Origin: Burkholderiales bacterium
GTDB taxonomy: Bacteria; Pseudomonadota; Gammaproteobacteria; Burkholderiales; Casimicrobiaceae
NCBI GenBank assembly: GCA_031257235.1
Contig: JAIRPA010000183.1
Span: 1-12,641 of the forward strand
Length of the DNA stretch: 12,641 nt
Reading direction: 5' to 3'
Below are positions 1 to 6,995 of this stretch, piece by piece. The translations under genes and the position numbers were made by a program. The notes beneath the pieces are model-generated. The model was not told where the DNA came from. It saw only the letters and a list, made by a program, of their open reading frames with translations, and searched no databases. Each line of letters begins with the position of its first letter. The stretch's first letter is position 1.

Positions 1-9
1 TCTGCAAAG

Positions 10-43
10 AACGCCAAAAAGTAGAAACTTACTTTTTAGCGTT
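10..43. repeat. 14-6-14 hairpin overlapping the ccmI stop codon
   Basis: Two 14-base arms (10-23 and 30-43) flank a 6-base loop. One position is mismatched in the DNA, but in the minus-strand RNA, which is the sense of ccmI, it becomes a G-U pair, so the stem can pair fully. The ccmI stop codon (29-31) spans the edge of loop and stem. The core reads AAAAAGTAG-N4-TTACTTTTT and recurs at 9013-9046. It may end or protect the ccmFGHI transcript, but the U-run lies inside the stem rather than after it, so it is not a canonical terminator. Confidence 0.6.
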
Positions 44-919
44 TGCGCGGGCTTCTTTGATGCCGGTTTCGAGCATTCGGGCAATCTCGGCGTTATCCGG
101 CGCGGACTTTTGGGCGCGAACCCAATACTTTTCCGCGGTAGCAAAATCGTTGCGGTCAAATGCCTCCGTGCCGGCAAGCGCCAAGGCTTTCCAATGATCG
201 GGGTCAACCTTTAACGCGCGGCGAATCATCTCCATAGCCTTGCCGCCTAAATTGCCTTCCTGCATCGCGCCCAACAAATCGGCGTAATCGGCAAGCACAT
301 CGGCGTCATTGGCATTGCGCGAAAGAATGTGTTCGTAAGCGTTCGCCGCATCTTGCAGTCTGCCGGTTTGCGCATAAGAGCGCGCCAACAACATCCAGCC
401 GGAAAGATTCTCCGGCTCGGCAGCCATTCGGTGGGCAAACGAAGCCAGAGTGGCGTCAAAATCGTCCTGATCGGCATGCGTGTTGCCGTGCGCGGCGTTG
501 TCCGCAAATCCGGCGGCATTAAACGCGGCAGGCGTGCCGACAATCGCGTACAGCGAGCCGCCGACCAATACAATCCCCAGAAAAAAAGTCACTGCCCACA
601 GGATTTGGCGCGCCGGAGGGGTAGGCGGCGTTTTGGAGGCGGGCGGCACATGAGCCTTTTGTGAGGAGGGGCGGGAAGGGTCGGCTTCTTCAATGGCGCG
701 GCGGTTTAATTCTGCGCGCGCTTCATCGCGCTCTTTTTCTCCGATCACGCCCCGCGCAAAGTCGGCTTCGAGCTCTTCGATTTGATCGCGCAAAATCGCA
801 AGGTTGGATTTCTCCGTCGATTCGGTTTTAGGGGAAGCCTGATGCCGGTTTGACGGATAAAAAAGCCACACCGCCGCAATCACCGACATTACCGCCGCCA
901 CCGTCAAAAAAACAATCAC
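29..919 (-). CDS. ccmI: Cytochrome c maturation protein CcmI (TPR protein)
   Basis: CcmI is the apocytochrome c chaperone of the CcmF/H/I haem-lyase complex. Its periplasmic TPR domain presents the apocytochrome C-terminus for haem attachment. The 296 residues show the family layout: an N-terminal membrane segment (about 2-20), a cytoplasmic charged stretch with a coiled-coil look (about 38-78), a Pro-rich linker, a second membrane segment (about 106-128), then TPR-type repeats (about 155-280, e.g. WMLLARSYAQTGRLQDAANAYE). Translation starts at GTG (919-917) with an AAGGAG ribosome site 5 bases upstream. An out-of-frame ATG (921-919) overlaps this start and is followed at once by TGA. It is the last gene of ccmFGHI, 31 bases after ccmH. 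Identification is firm from domain layout and position. Confidence 0.93.
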   Translation of the reverse strand: MIVFLTVAAVMSVIAAVWLFYPSNRHQASPKTESTEKSNLAILRDQIEELEADFARGVIGEKERDEARAELNRRAIEEADPSRPSSQKAHVPPASKTPPTPPARQILWAVTFFLGIVLVGGSLYAIVGTPAAFNAAGFADNAAHGNTHADQDDFDATLASFAHRMAAEPENLSGWMLLARSYAQTGRLQDAANAYEHILSRNANDADVLADYADLLGAMQEGNLGGKAMEMIRRALKVDPDHWKALALAGTEAFDRNDFATAEKYWVRAQKSAPDNAEIARMLETGIKEARANAKK

Positions 920-950
920 ATTGACTCCTTCGTTAATTCAGAATATATAT

Positions 951-1421
951 TTATAATTCGTCTCGACCTTCAATCAGCGCCGTGGCGCGGGCTTCTTCTG
1001 CCGCGCTTAATTGTTCGTTCGATTGATCGGCGGATTTTGAGTAGCGGCGCACCAATAACAACATGGACGCAAGCCCTAACAGTAATAAAACAATGGGACC
1101 TGCCCACAATAGTACCGTGGTTGTTTTGACGGGAGGTTGATACAAGACAAAATCCCCATAACGATCGGTCATAAACTGGATAATTTCTTCATCGCTTTTG
1201 CCTTCCGCGACAAAGTGACGCACCTGACGCCGCAAATCCACCGCAAGCTCGGCGTCGGATTCGGCGATGGATTGATTTTGACACACCAAACAACGAAGTT
1301 TGAGCTCTAATTCCACCGCGCGCTTTTGCGCGACAGGATCGTTCTCGGTGGGCGTGGCTTCAAGCGCCCAGGCAGGCAAGACCAGCCACCAAGAGATCAA
1401 CAAGATCAGCCATTTTTTCAT
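951..1421 (-). CDS. ccmH: Cytochrome c maturation protein CcmH
   Basis: CcmH is a membrane-anchored thiol-redox subunit of the System I haem lyase. It reduces the apocytochrome CXXCH disulphide together with CcmG. The 156 residues begin with a signal peptide (about 1-19, ending AWA). They then carry the diagnostic LRCLVCQNQS motif with redox cysteines C44 and C47, a helical domain, and one membrane segment (about 103-125) followed by a short charged cytoplasmic tail. This is the short single-domain form, with the TPR part encoded separately by ccmI, unlike the fused E. coli CcmH. The ATG overlaps the ccmG stop codon (ATGA), which suggests translational coupling. Confidence 0.95.
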   Translation of the reverse strand: MKKWLILLISWWLVLPAWALEATPTENDPVAQKRAVELELKLRCLVCQNQSIAESDAELAVDLRRQVRHFVAEGKSDEEIIQFMTDRYGDFVLYQPPVKTTTVLLWAGPIVLLLLGLASMLLLVRRYSKSADQSNEQLSAAEEARATALIEGRDEL

Positions 1422-1954
1422 TGCGATTCAAGCTCCTTGATTTTGGGAATTATCGTGTTGTAAAGGACTTCTTCGGAGATAGGTCCTATTTGTTTGTATC
1501 GAATAAAACCCGCTTTGTCGATTAAAAACGTTTCGGGAACGCCATAAACGCCTAAGTCCATGCCGAATCTTCCGTCGGCGTCAATGATGGATAAGGTATA
1601 AGGATCGCCAAAATTGTTCAGCCATTTTGCGCCGTCCGCGTATTTGTCTTTATAGTTTAAACCGACAATCGGCACGCCGATTTCTTTTGCGTATTTGACC
1701 AATACGGGATGCTCTTCCCGACACGAGACACACCACGATGCCCATACATTCAAAAGCCACACTTTGCCGGCAAAATCTTTTTCGGTGACGGTTTTATCCG
1801 GCGAACGAAAATCCGGCAACGCAAACGAGGGCACCGGTTTGCCGATCAACGGCGAAGGAATCTCGCGCGGGTTGCGGTTTAACCCCACCATAAAAAAAAC
1901 GGCGAGAATCATAAACACACACAGCGGAATCAATAAAACCCATTTTCTTTTCAT
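1418..1954 (-). CDS. ccmG: Thiol:disulphide interchange protein CcmG (DsbE)
   Basis: This periplasmic, membrane-tethered thioredoxin-fold protein passes reducing power to CcmH and apocytochrome c. Residue numbers here count from the upstream ATG at 1957. The protein has an N-terminal membrane anchor (about 5-25), the catalytic WCVSC motif (C76 and C79) in a WASWCVSCREEH context typical of CcmG, and the cis-proline loop GVYGVPETF (P141). There are two tandem ATGs, at 1957 and 1954. The AAGAGG ribosome site (1966-1961) lies 3 bases from the first and 6 from the second, so the second is preferred, giving 178 residues. The gene lies 16 bases downstream of ccmF and overlaps ccmH by four bases. Confidence 0.95.
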   Translation of the reverse strand: MKRKWVLLIPLCVFMILAVFFMVGLNRNPREIPSPLIGKPVPSFALPDFRSPDKTVTEKDFAGKVWLLNVWASWCVSCREEHPVLVKYAKEIGVPIVGLNYKDKYADGAKWLNNFGDPYTLSIIDADGRFGMDLGVYGVPETFLIDKAGFIRYKQIGPISEEVLYNTIIPKIKELESQ

Positions 1955-1970
1955 CATGTTCCTCTTATCG

Positions 1971-3965
1971 TTATTTGATGACAGTATTGCCGGTTAAGGT
2001 ATAACGCATCAGCGAGATGGGTGCAGGGTGATGCGTTTTGACACGGTAGCGTCGATCAATCAGCGCCAGCAATCCGCCCAACGCCATTAAGATACAGCCC
2101 CCCCAAATCCACGTGACGAACGGTTTGTAGTAAACCCGAACAATCCACGATTCCGGCGAGAGTTGCTCGCCCAAAGAAACATAACGATCCCCGAAAATCC
2201 CGGAATCAATCGAGGCTTCGGTCATCGGCATTCCATGAGAAGCATATATCCGTTTTTCGGGATAGAGTTTGCGGAGTTCTTTTTCGCCTTTGATCAGCGC
2301 GAACGTGCCGCGCGTGGCATCGTAGTTGGCGCCGGTGACGGCTTCCAGCCCTTCAAGTTTGAAGGTATAACCGCCGACTTCAACCGTGTCACCGATTGCC
2401 ATTTTGACATCGCGCTCGGCTTCAAAACCTTTGACCACCGTGACCCCGATGACGAAAACGGCGATGCCCAAGTGCGCCAAACACATGCCCCAGAAACTTG
2501 CGGGTTGGCGACGCAGTTTTTTGGCGAGGTCTCCCGACAATGCCTGCATGAGCCTGACGATCAAGGTCGATAGGATCCAAAACGCCATGAAAAAGCCAAG
2601 CGTTAAAAGGACGACACTTGTCCACGCAAAGCCTTTGAGCATGATCGCCAAAAGCAATGCCGCGATGAAAGAGACGCCAAAAGGAATCGCTAATTTTCGG
2701 AAGAGGGAAGAGGCGTCCATTTCTTTCCAGCGAATCAAAGGACCTGCGCCCATCAGCAACACCACCAAAGCCATGATCGGCACAAAGACTTTTTCAAAGT
2801 AGGGCGGCCCGACGGAAATTTTGCCTAAGTTAAGCGCGTCCAAAAAAAGCGGGTAGAGTGTGCCCAACAAAACCGTGCCGCACGACACGCCCAATAAAAT
2901 GTTGTTGCCCAAAAGAGCGGTTTCACAAGAAACGGGTTTAAACGCCCCCGGCGTGCCGACGCGCAAGGCGCGGAAGGCAAAAAGCGCGAACGAGCCGCCG
3001 ATGACCAGCGCCAAAAATGCCAAGATAAAGAGCCCGCGACGCGGGTCGGTGGCAAAGGCGTGAACGGAAGTCAGCACGCCTGAGCGCACCAAAAAAGTGC
3101 CCAAAAGCGACAATGAGAAGGCGACGATCGCCAAAAGCACCGTCCAAATTTTGAAAGTCCCGCGCTTTTCGGTGACCGCCAGCGAGTGAATCAACGCCGT
3201 GCCGATCAGCCAAGGCATCAACGAAGCGTTTTCGACCGGGTCCCAGAACCACCAACCGCCCCAGCCCAATTCGTAATACGCCCACCAGCTGCCGATTAAA
3301 ATGCCGACCGTCAAAAAGCTCCACGCAAGTAAAGTCCAAGGACGAGACCACCGCGCCCAGGTCGCATCCAATTTGCCGGACAAAAGTGCCGCAACCGCAA
3401 ACGAAAACGCCACCGAAAACCCGACGTAACCCATGTACAACATCGGAGGGTGCAGCACCATTCCGGGGTCTTGCAGTAAGGGGTTTAAGTCTCGCCCGTC
3501 TGCCGGCATCGGGAAAATCCGCTCAAAGGGGTTGGAAGTAAAGAGCAAAAAGAGCAGTAAACCGACGGTGATCAACCCCATCACGCCCAAGACGCGCGCG
3601 ACCATTTCTTCGGGAAGGTGGCGGGAAAATACCGAAACCGCGAACGACCAAATCCCCAAAAGGCAGACCCACAGCATGATCGAGCCCTCGTGTGAGCCCC
3701 ATGCCGCGGCGATTCGGTAAGCGAGCGGGAGTTGAGTGTTGGAGTTGTTGGCGACGTTCAACACGGAAAAATCGTTGACGACAAACGAGTAAATCAGACA
3801 CCCGTATGCCAAAATCAAAAAGAAGAACGTGCCTTGCGCGGTTCGCCTGGCAAGCGCCATCCACGCCGGAATGTTTTTTGCCGCGCCGATCAAGGGTAAC
3901 GTCCCTTGAATCAACACCAAAATCAGCGACAAAACTAAAGCGAATTGCCCTATTTCAGGAATCAT
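1971..3965 (-). CDS. ccmF: Haem lyase subunit CcmF
   Basis: CcmF is the large integral-membrane core of the System I cytochrome c synthetase. It takes haem from holo-CcmE and joins it to apocytochrome c. The 664-residue length is normal for the family. Evidence includes many hydrophobic segments, the tryptophan-rich WWD motif (about 234-247, GWGGWWFWDPVENAS), and the histidines expected to ligate haem: H172 (LHPPMLYMGY), H260 and H302 (SVHAF), plus the conserved AAWGSHEGS around H92. A large soluble loop lies near the C-terminus before the last membrane segment (about 625-640). It is the first gene of ccmFGHI, with a recognisable promoter about 45 bases upstream. No ccmE precedes it, unlike the common ccmABCDEFGH order. 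NrfE is a homologous alternative, but the CcmG-CcmH-CcmI neighbours favour CcmF. Confidence 0.96.
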   Translation of the reverse strand: MIPEIGQFALVLSLILVLIQGTLPLIGAAKNIPAWMALARRTAQGTFFFLILAYGCLIYSFVVNDFSVLNVANNSNTQLPLAYRIAAAWGSHEGSIMLWVCLLGIWSFAVSVFSRHLPEEMVARVLGVMGLITVGLLLFLLFTSNPFERIFPMPADGRDLNPLLQDPGMVLHPPMLYMGYVGFSVAFSFAVAALLSGKLDATWARWSRPWTLLAWSFLTVGILIGSWWAYYELGWGGWWFWDPVENASLMPWLIGTALIHSLAVTEKRGTFKIWTVLLAIVAFSLSLLGTFLVRSGVLTSVHAFATDPRRGLFILAFLALVIGGSFALFAFRALRVGTPGAFKPVSCETALLGNNILLGVSCGTVLLGTLYPLFLDALNLGKISVGPPYFEKVFVPIMALVVLLMGAGPLIRWKEMDASSLFRKLAIPFGVSFIAALLLAIMLKGFAWTSVVLLTLGFFMAFWILSTLIVRLMQALSGDLAKKLRRQPASFWGMCLAHLGIAVFVIGVTVVKGFEAERDVKMAIGDTVEVGGYTFKLEGLEAVTGANYDATRGTFALIKGEKELRKLYPEKRIYASHGMPMTEASIDSGIFGDRYVSLGEQLSPESWIVRVYYKPFVTWIWGGCILMALGGLLALIDRRYRVKTHHPAPISLMRYTLTGNTVIK

Positions 3966-4009
3966 AAACTTGCTTTCTTAATAAAGATGCCGTTATTCGG
4001 AACAGTCGA

Positions 4010-4039
4010 ATTATAGGCGGTTATTCGGTAAAAAGTAAA
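4010..4039 (-). promoter_or_regulatory. Candidate sigma-70 promoter for ccmFGHI
   Basis: On the minus strand a perfect -10 box TATAAT (4015-4010) lies 18 bases after a -35-like TTTACT (4039-4034, 4 of 6 consensus). Predicted transcription would start near 4003, about 38 bases before the ccmF ATG. This fits ccmF as the first gene of its own transcript. It is a sequence match only. Confidence 0.6.
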
Positions 4040-4052
4040 AATGCGGGCAGAA

Positions 4053-4188
4053 GCGGGCGAGCCCGCCGCCCAAGACCTTTGCAAAACTCCGTGTTGGGGT
4101 GTGGCAACTTTTGGGCGGAACTCATTTTGCGAAGCAAAGTGAGTGGAGACCAAAATTCTCCCATGCGTTGTCTGCGGGCGAGCCCGCC
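4053..4188. repeat. Structured intergenic element bounded by 15-bp repeats
   Basis: The spacer between yciB and ccmF holds two identical 15-bp copies of GCGGGCGAGCCCGCC, at 4053-4067 and 4174-4188. Each is itself nearly palindromic. Between them is a hairpin with 11-base arms (4120-4130 and 4134-4144, loop GAA, one mismatch that is G-U in one strand's RNA). Immediately next is a second small hairpin (4145-4149 with 4157-4161). The right copy abuts the yciB stop codon. This resembles a REP or MITE-like intergenic element, or a transcript-end structure for yciB. No coding potential was recognised. Confidence 0.5.
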
Positions 4189-4749
4189 TTACTTCTTGGG
4201 TATCTCATCCTCCAAGGTTTTGTCGGAGTCTTTGAGGTAAGGTGAGAGATAAAAACCCAACGGGATCATAAAAAGAACAATCAGAATTAAGGTGCCGAAC
4301 ACTTTGAAATTGACCCACGTGGCTTCGGAGTAATGCGTCGCCACCACGCGATTTAATATCGCCAAGCCGATAAAAAAGGCAACCCACGCCCAAGTCAGTT
4401 TGGTCCAAACGGAGGGAGGTAGGGTGAAGGGCTTCATCACGTAGCGCAACAAGTCCTGTTTAAAACCTAATTTGCCGACCGTCAAAATGATCGCAAAGGC
4501 GGCGTACAACACCGTCGGCTTCCATTTGATGAATTCAGGATCACGAAAGATCAAGGTAGCGCCGCCAAAAATCGAGATGACCGCCAACTGCAACCAATGA
4601 ATGACCCCGATTTTTTTCTTGAAATATAAGTAAACAATTTGAAGCACGGAGGCGGCAATGGCCGTTGCCGTGGCGTAATAAATACTGCCGGTGACTTTAT
4701 AAACACCAAAAAAAAGAATCAGCGGGAGATAGTCAAGAAGAATAGCCAT
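4189..4749 (-). CDS. yciB: Septation protein A family inner-membrane protein YciB
   Basis: YciB (also called IspA or septation protein A) is an inner-membrane protein linked to cell-envelope synthesis, septation and elongation. The 186 residues start MAILLDYLPLILFFGVYK, typical for the family, and include the conserved block FGGATLIFRDPEFIKWKPTV (61-80). There are about five hydrophobic segments and a charged C-terminal tail. The frame is open further upstream to 4800, but family alignment and the TAATG overlap with the preceding small gene both point to the ATG at 4749-4747. It is the last gene of the pilS-pilR-ampD run. The exact biochemical role of the family is not settled. Confidence 0.92.
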   Translation of the reverse strand: MAILLDYLPLILFFGVYKVTGSIYYATATAIAASVLQIVYLYFKKKIGVIHWLQLAVISIFGGATLIFRDPEFIKWKPTVLYAAFAIILTVGKLGFKQDLLRYVMKPFTLPPSVWTKLTWAWVAFFIGLAILNRVVATHYSEATWVNFKVFGTLILIVLFMIPLGFYLSPYLKDSDKTLEDEIPKK

Positions 4750-4940
4750 TAGAAAGTCCAAATTGTTATCAAGATTGTGATCATGGCGGCAATGATACAA
4801 AAAAAAGAGAGGTGATCAGATGCGCTCACAAAAACATCCGTGCCTTTAAAATGGAGGAGGGACAACATAATACAAAGAAGAATAAGATAAGCCCACCAAG
4901 GGATGTGAAGATAAGCCCACCAAGGGAAGTGAGGTATCAT
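4749..4940 (-). CDS. Candidate 63-residue two-helix membrane protein, unrecognised
   Basis: I do not recognise a family. The frame fits exactly between ampD (stop 6 bases upstream) and yciB: its TAA stop shares a base with the yciB ATG (TAATG), as at the pilR/ampD junction. The product would be very hydrophobic, with one membrane segment from about residue 6 to 28, a short polar middle (KGTDVFVSASDH), and a second segment to the C-terminus. Near the start, HFPWWAYL is followed directly by HIPWWAYL, encoded by a 24-bp tandem repeat (4886-4909 and 4910-4933, 22 of 24 identical) that preserves frame. Against it being real: no clear ribosome site precedes the ATG, and the segment is more AT-rich than its neighbours. 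It could be a decayed or chance open frame. Confidence 0.45.
   Translation of the reverse strand: MIPHFPWWAYLHIPWWAYLILLCIMLSLLHFKGTDVFVSASDHLSFFCIIAAMITILITIWTF
4886..4933. repeat. 24-bp tandem repeat, two copies
   Basis: Two adjacent 24-base units (4886-4909 and 4910-4933) differ at two positions. Because 24 is a multiple of three, the duplication keeps the small open frame intact and yields the doubled PWWAYL motif. It looks like a recent tandem duplication or slippage product. Confidence 0.85.
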
Positions 4941-4946
4941 AAGCAG

Positions 4947-5555
4947 CTATCGTTTTATATAGATAGTGTTGCAAGACCGGTAAAAACGCAGGGGGACATG
5001 AACTTTGCGCCATAAAAACGCCGCGCCCGGATCAGACTTACGTTGGGGGGCAATGGTTTCGTGTCCGGTGATTGCCGTGATCGGGTAACGTGTGATCAAC
5101 CGTTTCAATAAGTGATTTAAAGTTTTGTATTGCGCGCTTCGATAAGGAGTGGTGTCCGTGCCTTCGAGCTCAATCCCGATAGAAAAATCGTTACACCGTT
5201 CTTTGTTTTGCCACGTTGACGCGCCTGCGTGCCACGCGCGACGCGCACAATCGACAAACTGAATCAACGCGCCGTTGCGGCGAATAAAAAAATGCGCGGA
5301 GACACGCAAACCTTGAAGTGTGGCAAAAAAAGGATGAGCGTGGGGTTTTAAGGTATTCGTGAAGAGTTGCGTCACAAACTTGCCGCCAAACCGCGCCGGC
5401 GGCAAGGAAATATTATGAATCACGATGAGCGAAATATCATCGGGCATGGGGCGATCATCCACGTTGGGGGACGCCCCCCACCTTGCCTGCGCCACGATGC
5501 CCGAATCGGCAAAACAAAATAGGGGTTTTATCTTTATTTTTTTGGCGGCGCGCAT
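4947..5555 (-). CDS. ampD: 1,6-anhydro-N-acetylmuramyl-L-alanine amidase AmpD
   Basis: AmpD is a cytoplasmic zinc amidase that cleaves the peptide from 1,6-anhydroMurNAc in murein recycling. In many Proteobacteria its loss raises AmpR-dependent beta-lactamase. The 202-residue protein has no signal peptide, as expected for AmpD rather than AmiD. It shows the family motifs VIHNISLPP (zinc ligand H47), VSAHFFIRR, RAWHAG, CNDFSIGIELEG (E129) and GHETIAPQRKSDPG (ligands H165 and D175, catalytic K173). One small oddity is Gln171 where Gly is usual. The first 30 or so residues are basic and poorly conserved. Its ATG shares a base with the pilR stop (TAATG), so it is probably cotranslated with the regulator. 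Confidence 0.94.
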   Translation of the reverse strand: MRAAKKIKIKPLFCFADSGIVAQARWGASPNVDDRPMPDDISLIVIHNISLPPARFGGKFVTQLFTNTLKPHAHPFFATLQGLRVSAHFFIRRNGALIQFVDCARRAWHAGASTWQNKERCNDFSIGIELEGTDTTPYRSAQYKTLNHLLKRLITRYPITAITGHETIAPQRKSDPGAAFLWRKVHVPLRFYRSCNTIYIKR

Positions 5556-6952
5556 TACTTTAAACCCAAACGATCCATGCGGTAACGCAACGCGCGGAAA
5601 GTGACCCCCAAGAGTTTTGCCGCCGTGGTGCGATTGCCGTTGGCTTTTTCCAAAGCGGCAGAAAGAATTTTGCGCTCGGCGTTGTCTAAGTATTCTTCAA
5701 GCGAGGTGTCTTCTTTGCCCGCGCCGACCTTTTCAAAAAAGGAGGCGGTTTCATCGGCTTCCGGCGCGGCGGTTTCCCCGCGTGGCGCATAAGTTGGTGA
5801 AGGCATTAAATATAAATCTTGTTCGTGGATTCGTTTGGGGTCGGGGGCTAAAGATAACCCGCGCTCCAATACGTTTTCTAATTCCCGCACATTGCCGGGG
5901 AAAGGATAACGTTGCAACGCGGCAATCGCGTCATCCGCTAAGGCAACCGCGCGTTTTCCTGCCAAGCGCGACAAAATCTGTTCGGCGATCAACGGGATGT
6001 CTTCACTCATTTCGCGCAACGGCGGCATGGAAAGCTCAATGACGTGCAATCTGAAAAATAAGTCTTGACGAAATAAATCGGCTTCGACCAAACGCGGTAA
6101 TTTTTTGTGGGTCGCGCTGATGATGCGCACATCCACCGGCTCTTCCGTGGTACTGCCGATGCGCCGCACTTTCTTTTCTTGGATGGCGCGCAATAACTTG
6201 ACTTGCATGGTCAGCGGTAAATCGGCGACTTCATCCAAAAACAAAGTTCCGGTGTGCGCGGCTTGAAAGAAGCCGACACGATCGGCGTCTGCGCCGGTGA
6301 ACGATCCTTTCTTATAACCAAAAAATTCGCTTTCCATGAGGTTTTCGGGAATCGCGCCGCAGTTGACCGCGATGAACGGCGCTTTGGAGCGAGGGCCTTT
6401 ATAGTGAATTAAACGCGCGGCCACTTCTTTGCCGGTTCCCGATTCGCCGTGAATGAACACCGGCGCCAAACTTTGCGCGATTCGGTCAATCATGGTGCGG
6501 ACGTGTTCAATGGCCGGAGAATTGCCCCAAAGCGCGTAGGCTTCCGGCTCGCGGGTTTTGTCCGGGGTTTTAATGGCTTGCTTGACCAAAGCGCGTAATT
6601 GTTCAAGGTCAACCGGCTTAGACAGATAATCAAAGGCGCCGGCTTTCATGGCGGCAATCGCGTTTTCGGTATTGCCGAACGCGGTGATGACGGCCACGGG
6701 AACATCGAGTTCGTTTTTGCGAACGTAGTCAATCACGTCCAGTCCCTCGCCGTCCGGCAAGCGCATGTCGGTCAAACATAAATCAAAATCCTGATTTTTG
6801 AGTTTTTCTTTGGCGGCCGTGACCGAATCCGCAGAGACCACCTCAAGCCCCAAACGAATGAGGGTGATGTCTAAAAGTTCCAGCAAGTCCGGTTCATCAT
6901 CAATAATCAACACGCGCGGTTGAGCGCGAGCAATAGGGCGGGATGGAGGCAT
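5555..6952 (-). CDS. pilR: Sigma-54-dependent response regulator PilR
   Basis: This NtrC-class activator, 465 residues, is expected to drive sigma-54 transcription of type IV pilus genes when phosphorylated by PilS. Domains in order: receiver (about 12-128) with acidic pair D18/D19, phosphoacceptor D62 and K112; AAA+ domain (about 140-370) with Walker A GESGTGKE (169-176), the sigma-54 contact loop GSFTGA (216-221, serine variant), Walker B TLFLDE (236-241) and the FRQDLFFRL region; and a C-terminal Fis-type helix-turn-helix (about 437-461, NRTTAAKLLGVTFRALRYRM). The AAA+ and DNA-binding sequences resemble PilR more than NtrC or AtoC, and pilS lies directly upstream. The regulated genes are not in this window. 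Confidence 0.88.
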   Translation of the reverse strand: MPPSRPIARAQPRVLIIDDEPDLLELLDITLIRLGLEVVSADSVTAAKEKLKNQDFDLCLTDMRLPDGEGLDVIDYVRKNELDVPVAVITAFGNTENAIAAMKAGAFDYLSKPVDLEQLRALVKQAIKTPDKTREPEAYALWGNSPAIEHVRTMIDRIAQSLAPVFIHGESGTGKEVAARLIHYKGPRSKAPFIAVNCGAIPENLMESEFFGYKKGSFTGADADRVGFFQAAHTGTLFLDEVADLPLTMQVKLLRAIQEKKVRRIGSTTEEPVDVRIISATHKKLPRLVEADLFRQDLFFRLHVIELSMPPLREMSEDIPLIAEQILSRLAGKRAVALADDAIAALQRYPFPGNVRELENVLERGLSLAPDPKRIHEQDLYLMPSPTYAPRGETAAPEADETASFFEKVGAGKEDTSLEEYLDNAERKILSAALEKANGNRTTAAKLLGVTFRALRYRMDRLGLK

Positions 6953-6995
6953 AGTTTTCTTTCGGTTCTAAAGTTAAGTGGACGATATTATATAT

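Noticed and set aside
3962..4153. A 63-codon minus-strand open frame upstream of ccmF
   Set aside because: It runs through the hairpins and the ccmFGHI promoter, has no family resemblance and overlaps the ccmF start. It is judged non-coding.
4750..4800. A 17-residue N-terminal extension of YciB
   Set aside because: YciB proteins begin at the MxxLLDYLPLILFF block, and the TAATG junction marks 4749 as the start.
4886..4933. A possible start of a CRISPR or larger repeat array
   Set aside because: There are only two directly abutting units with no spacers. It is a tandem duplication within an open frame.
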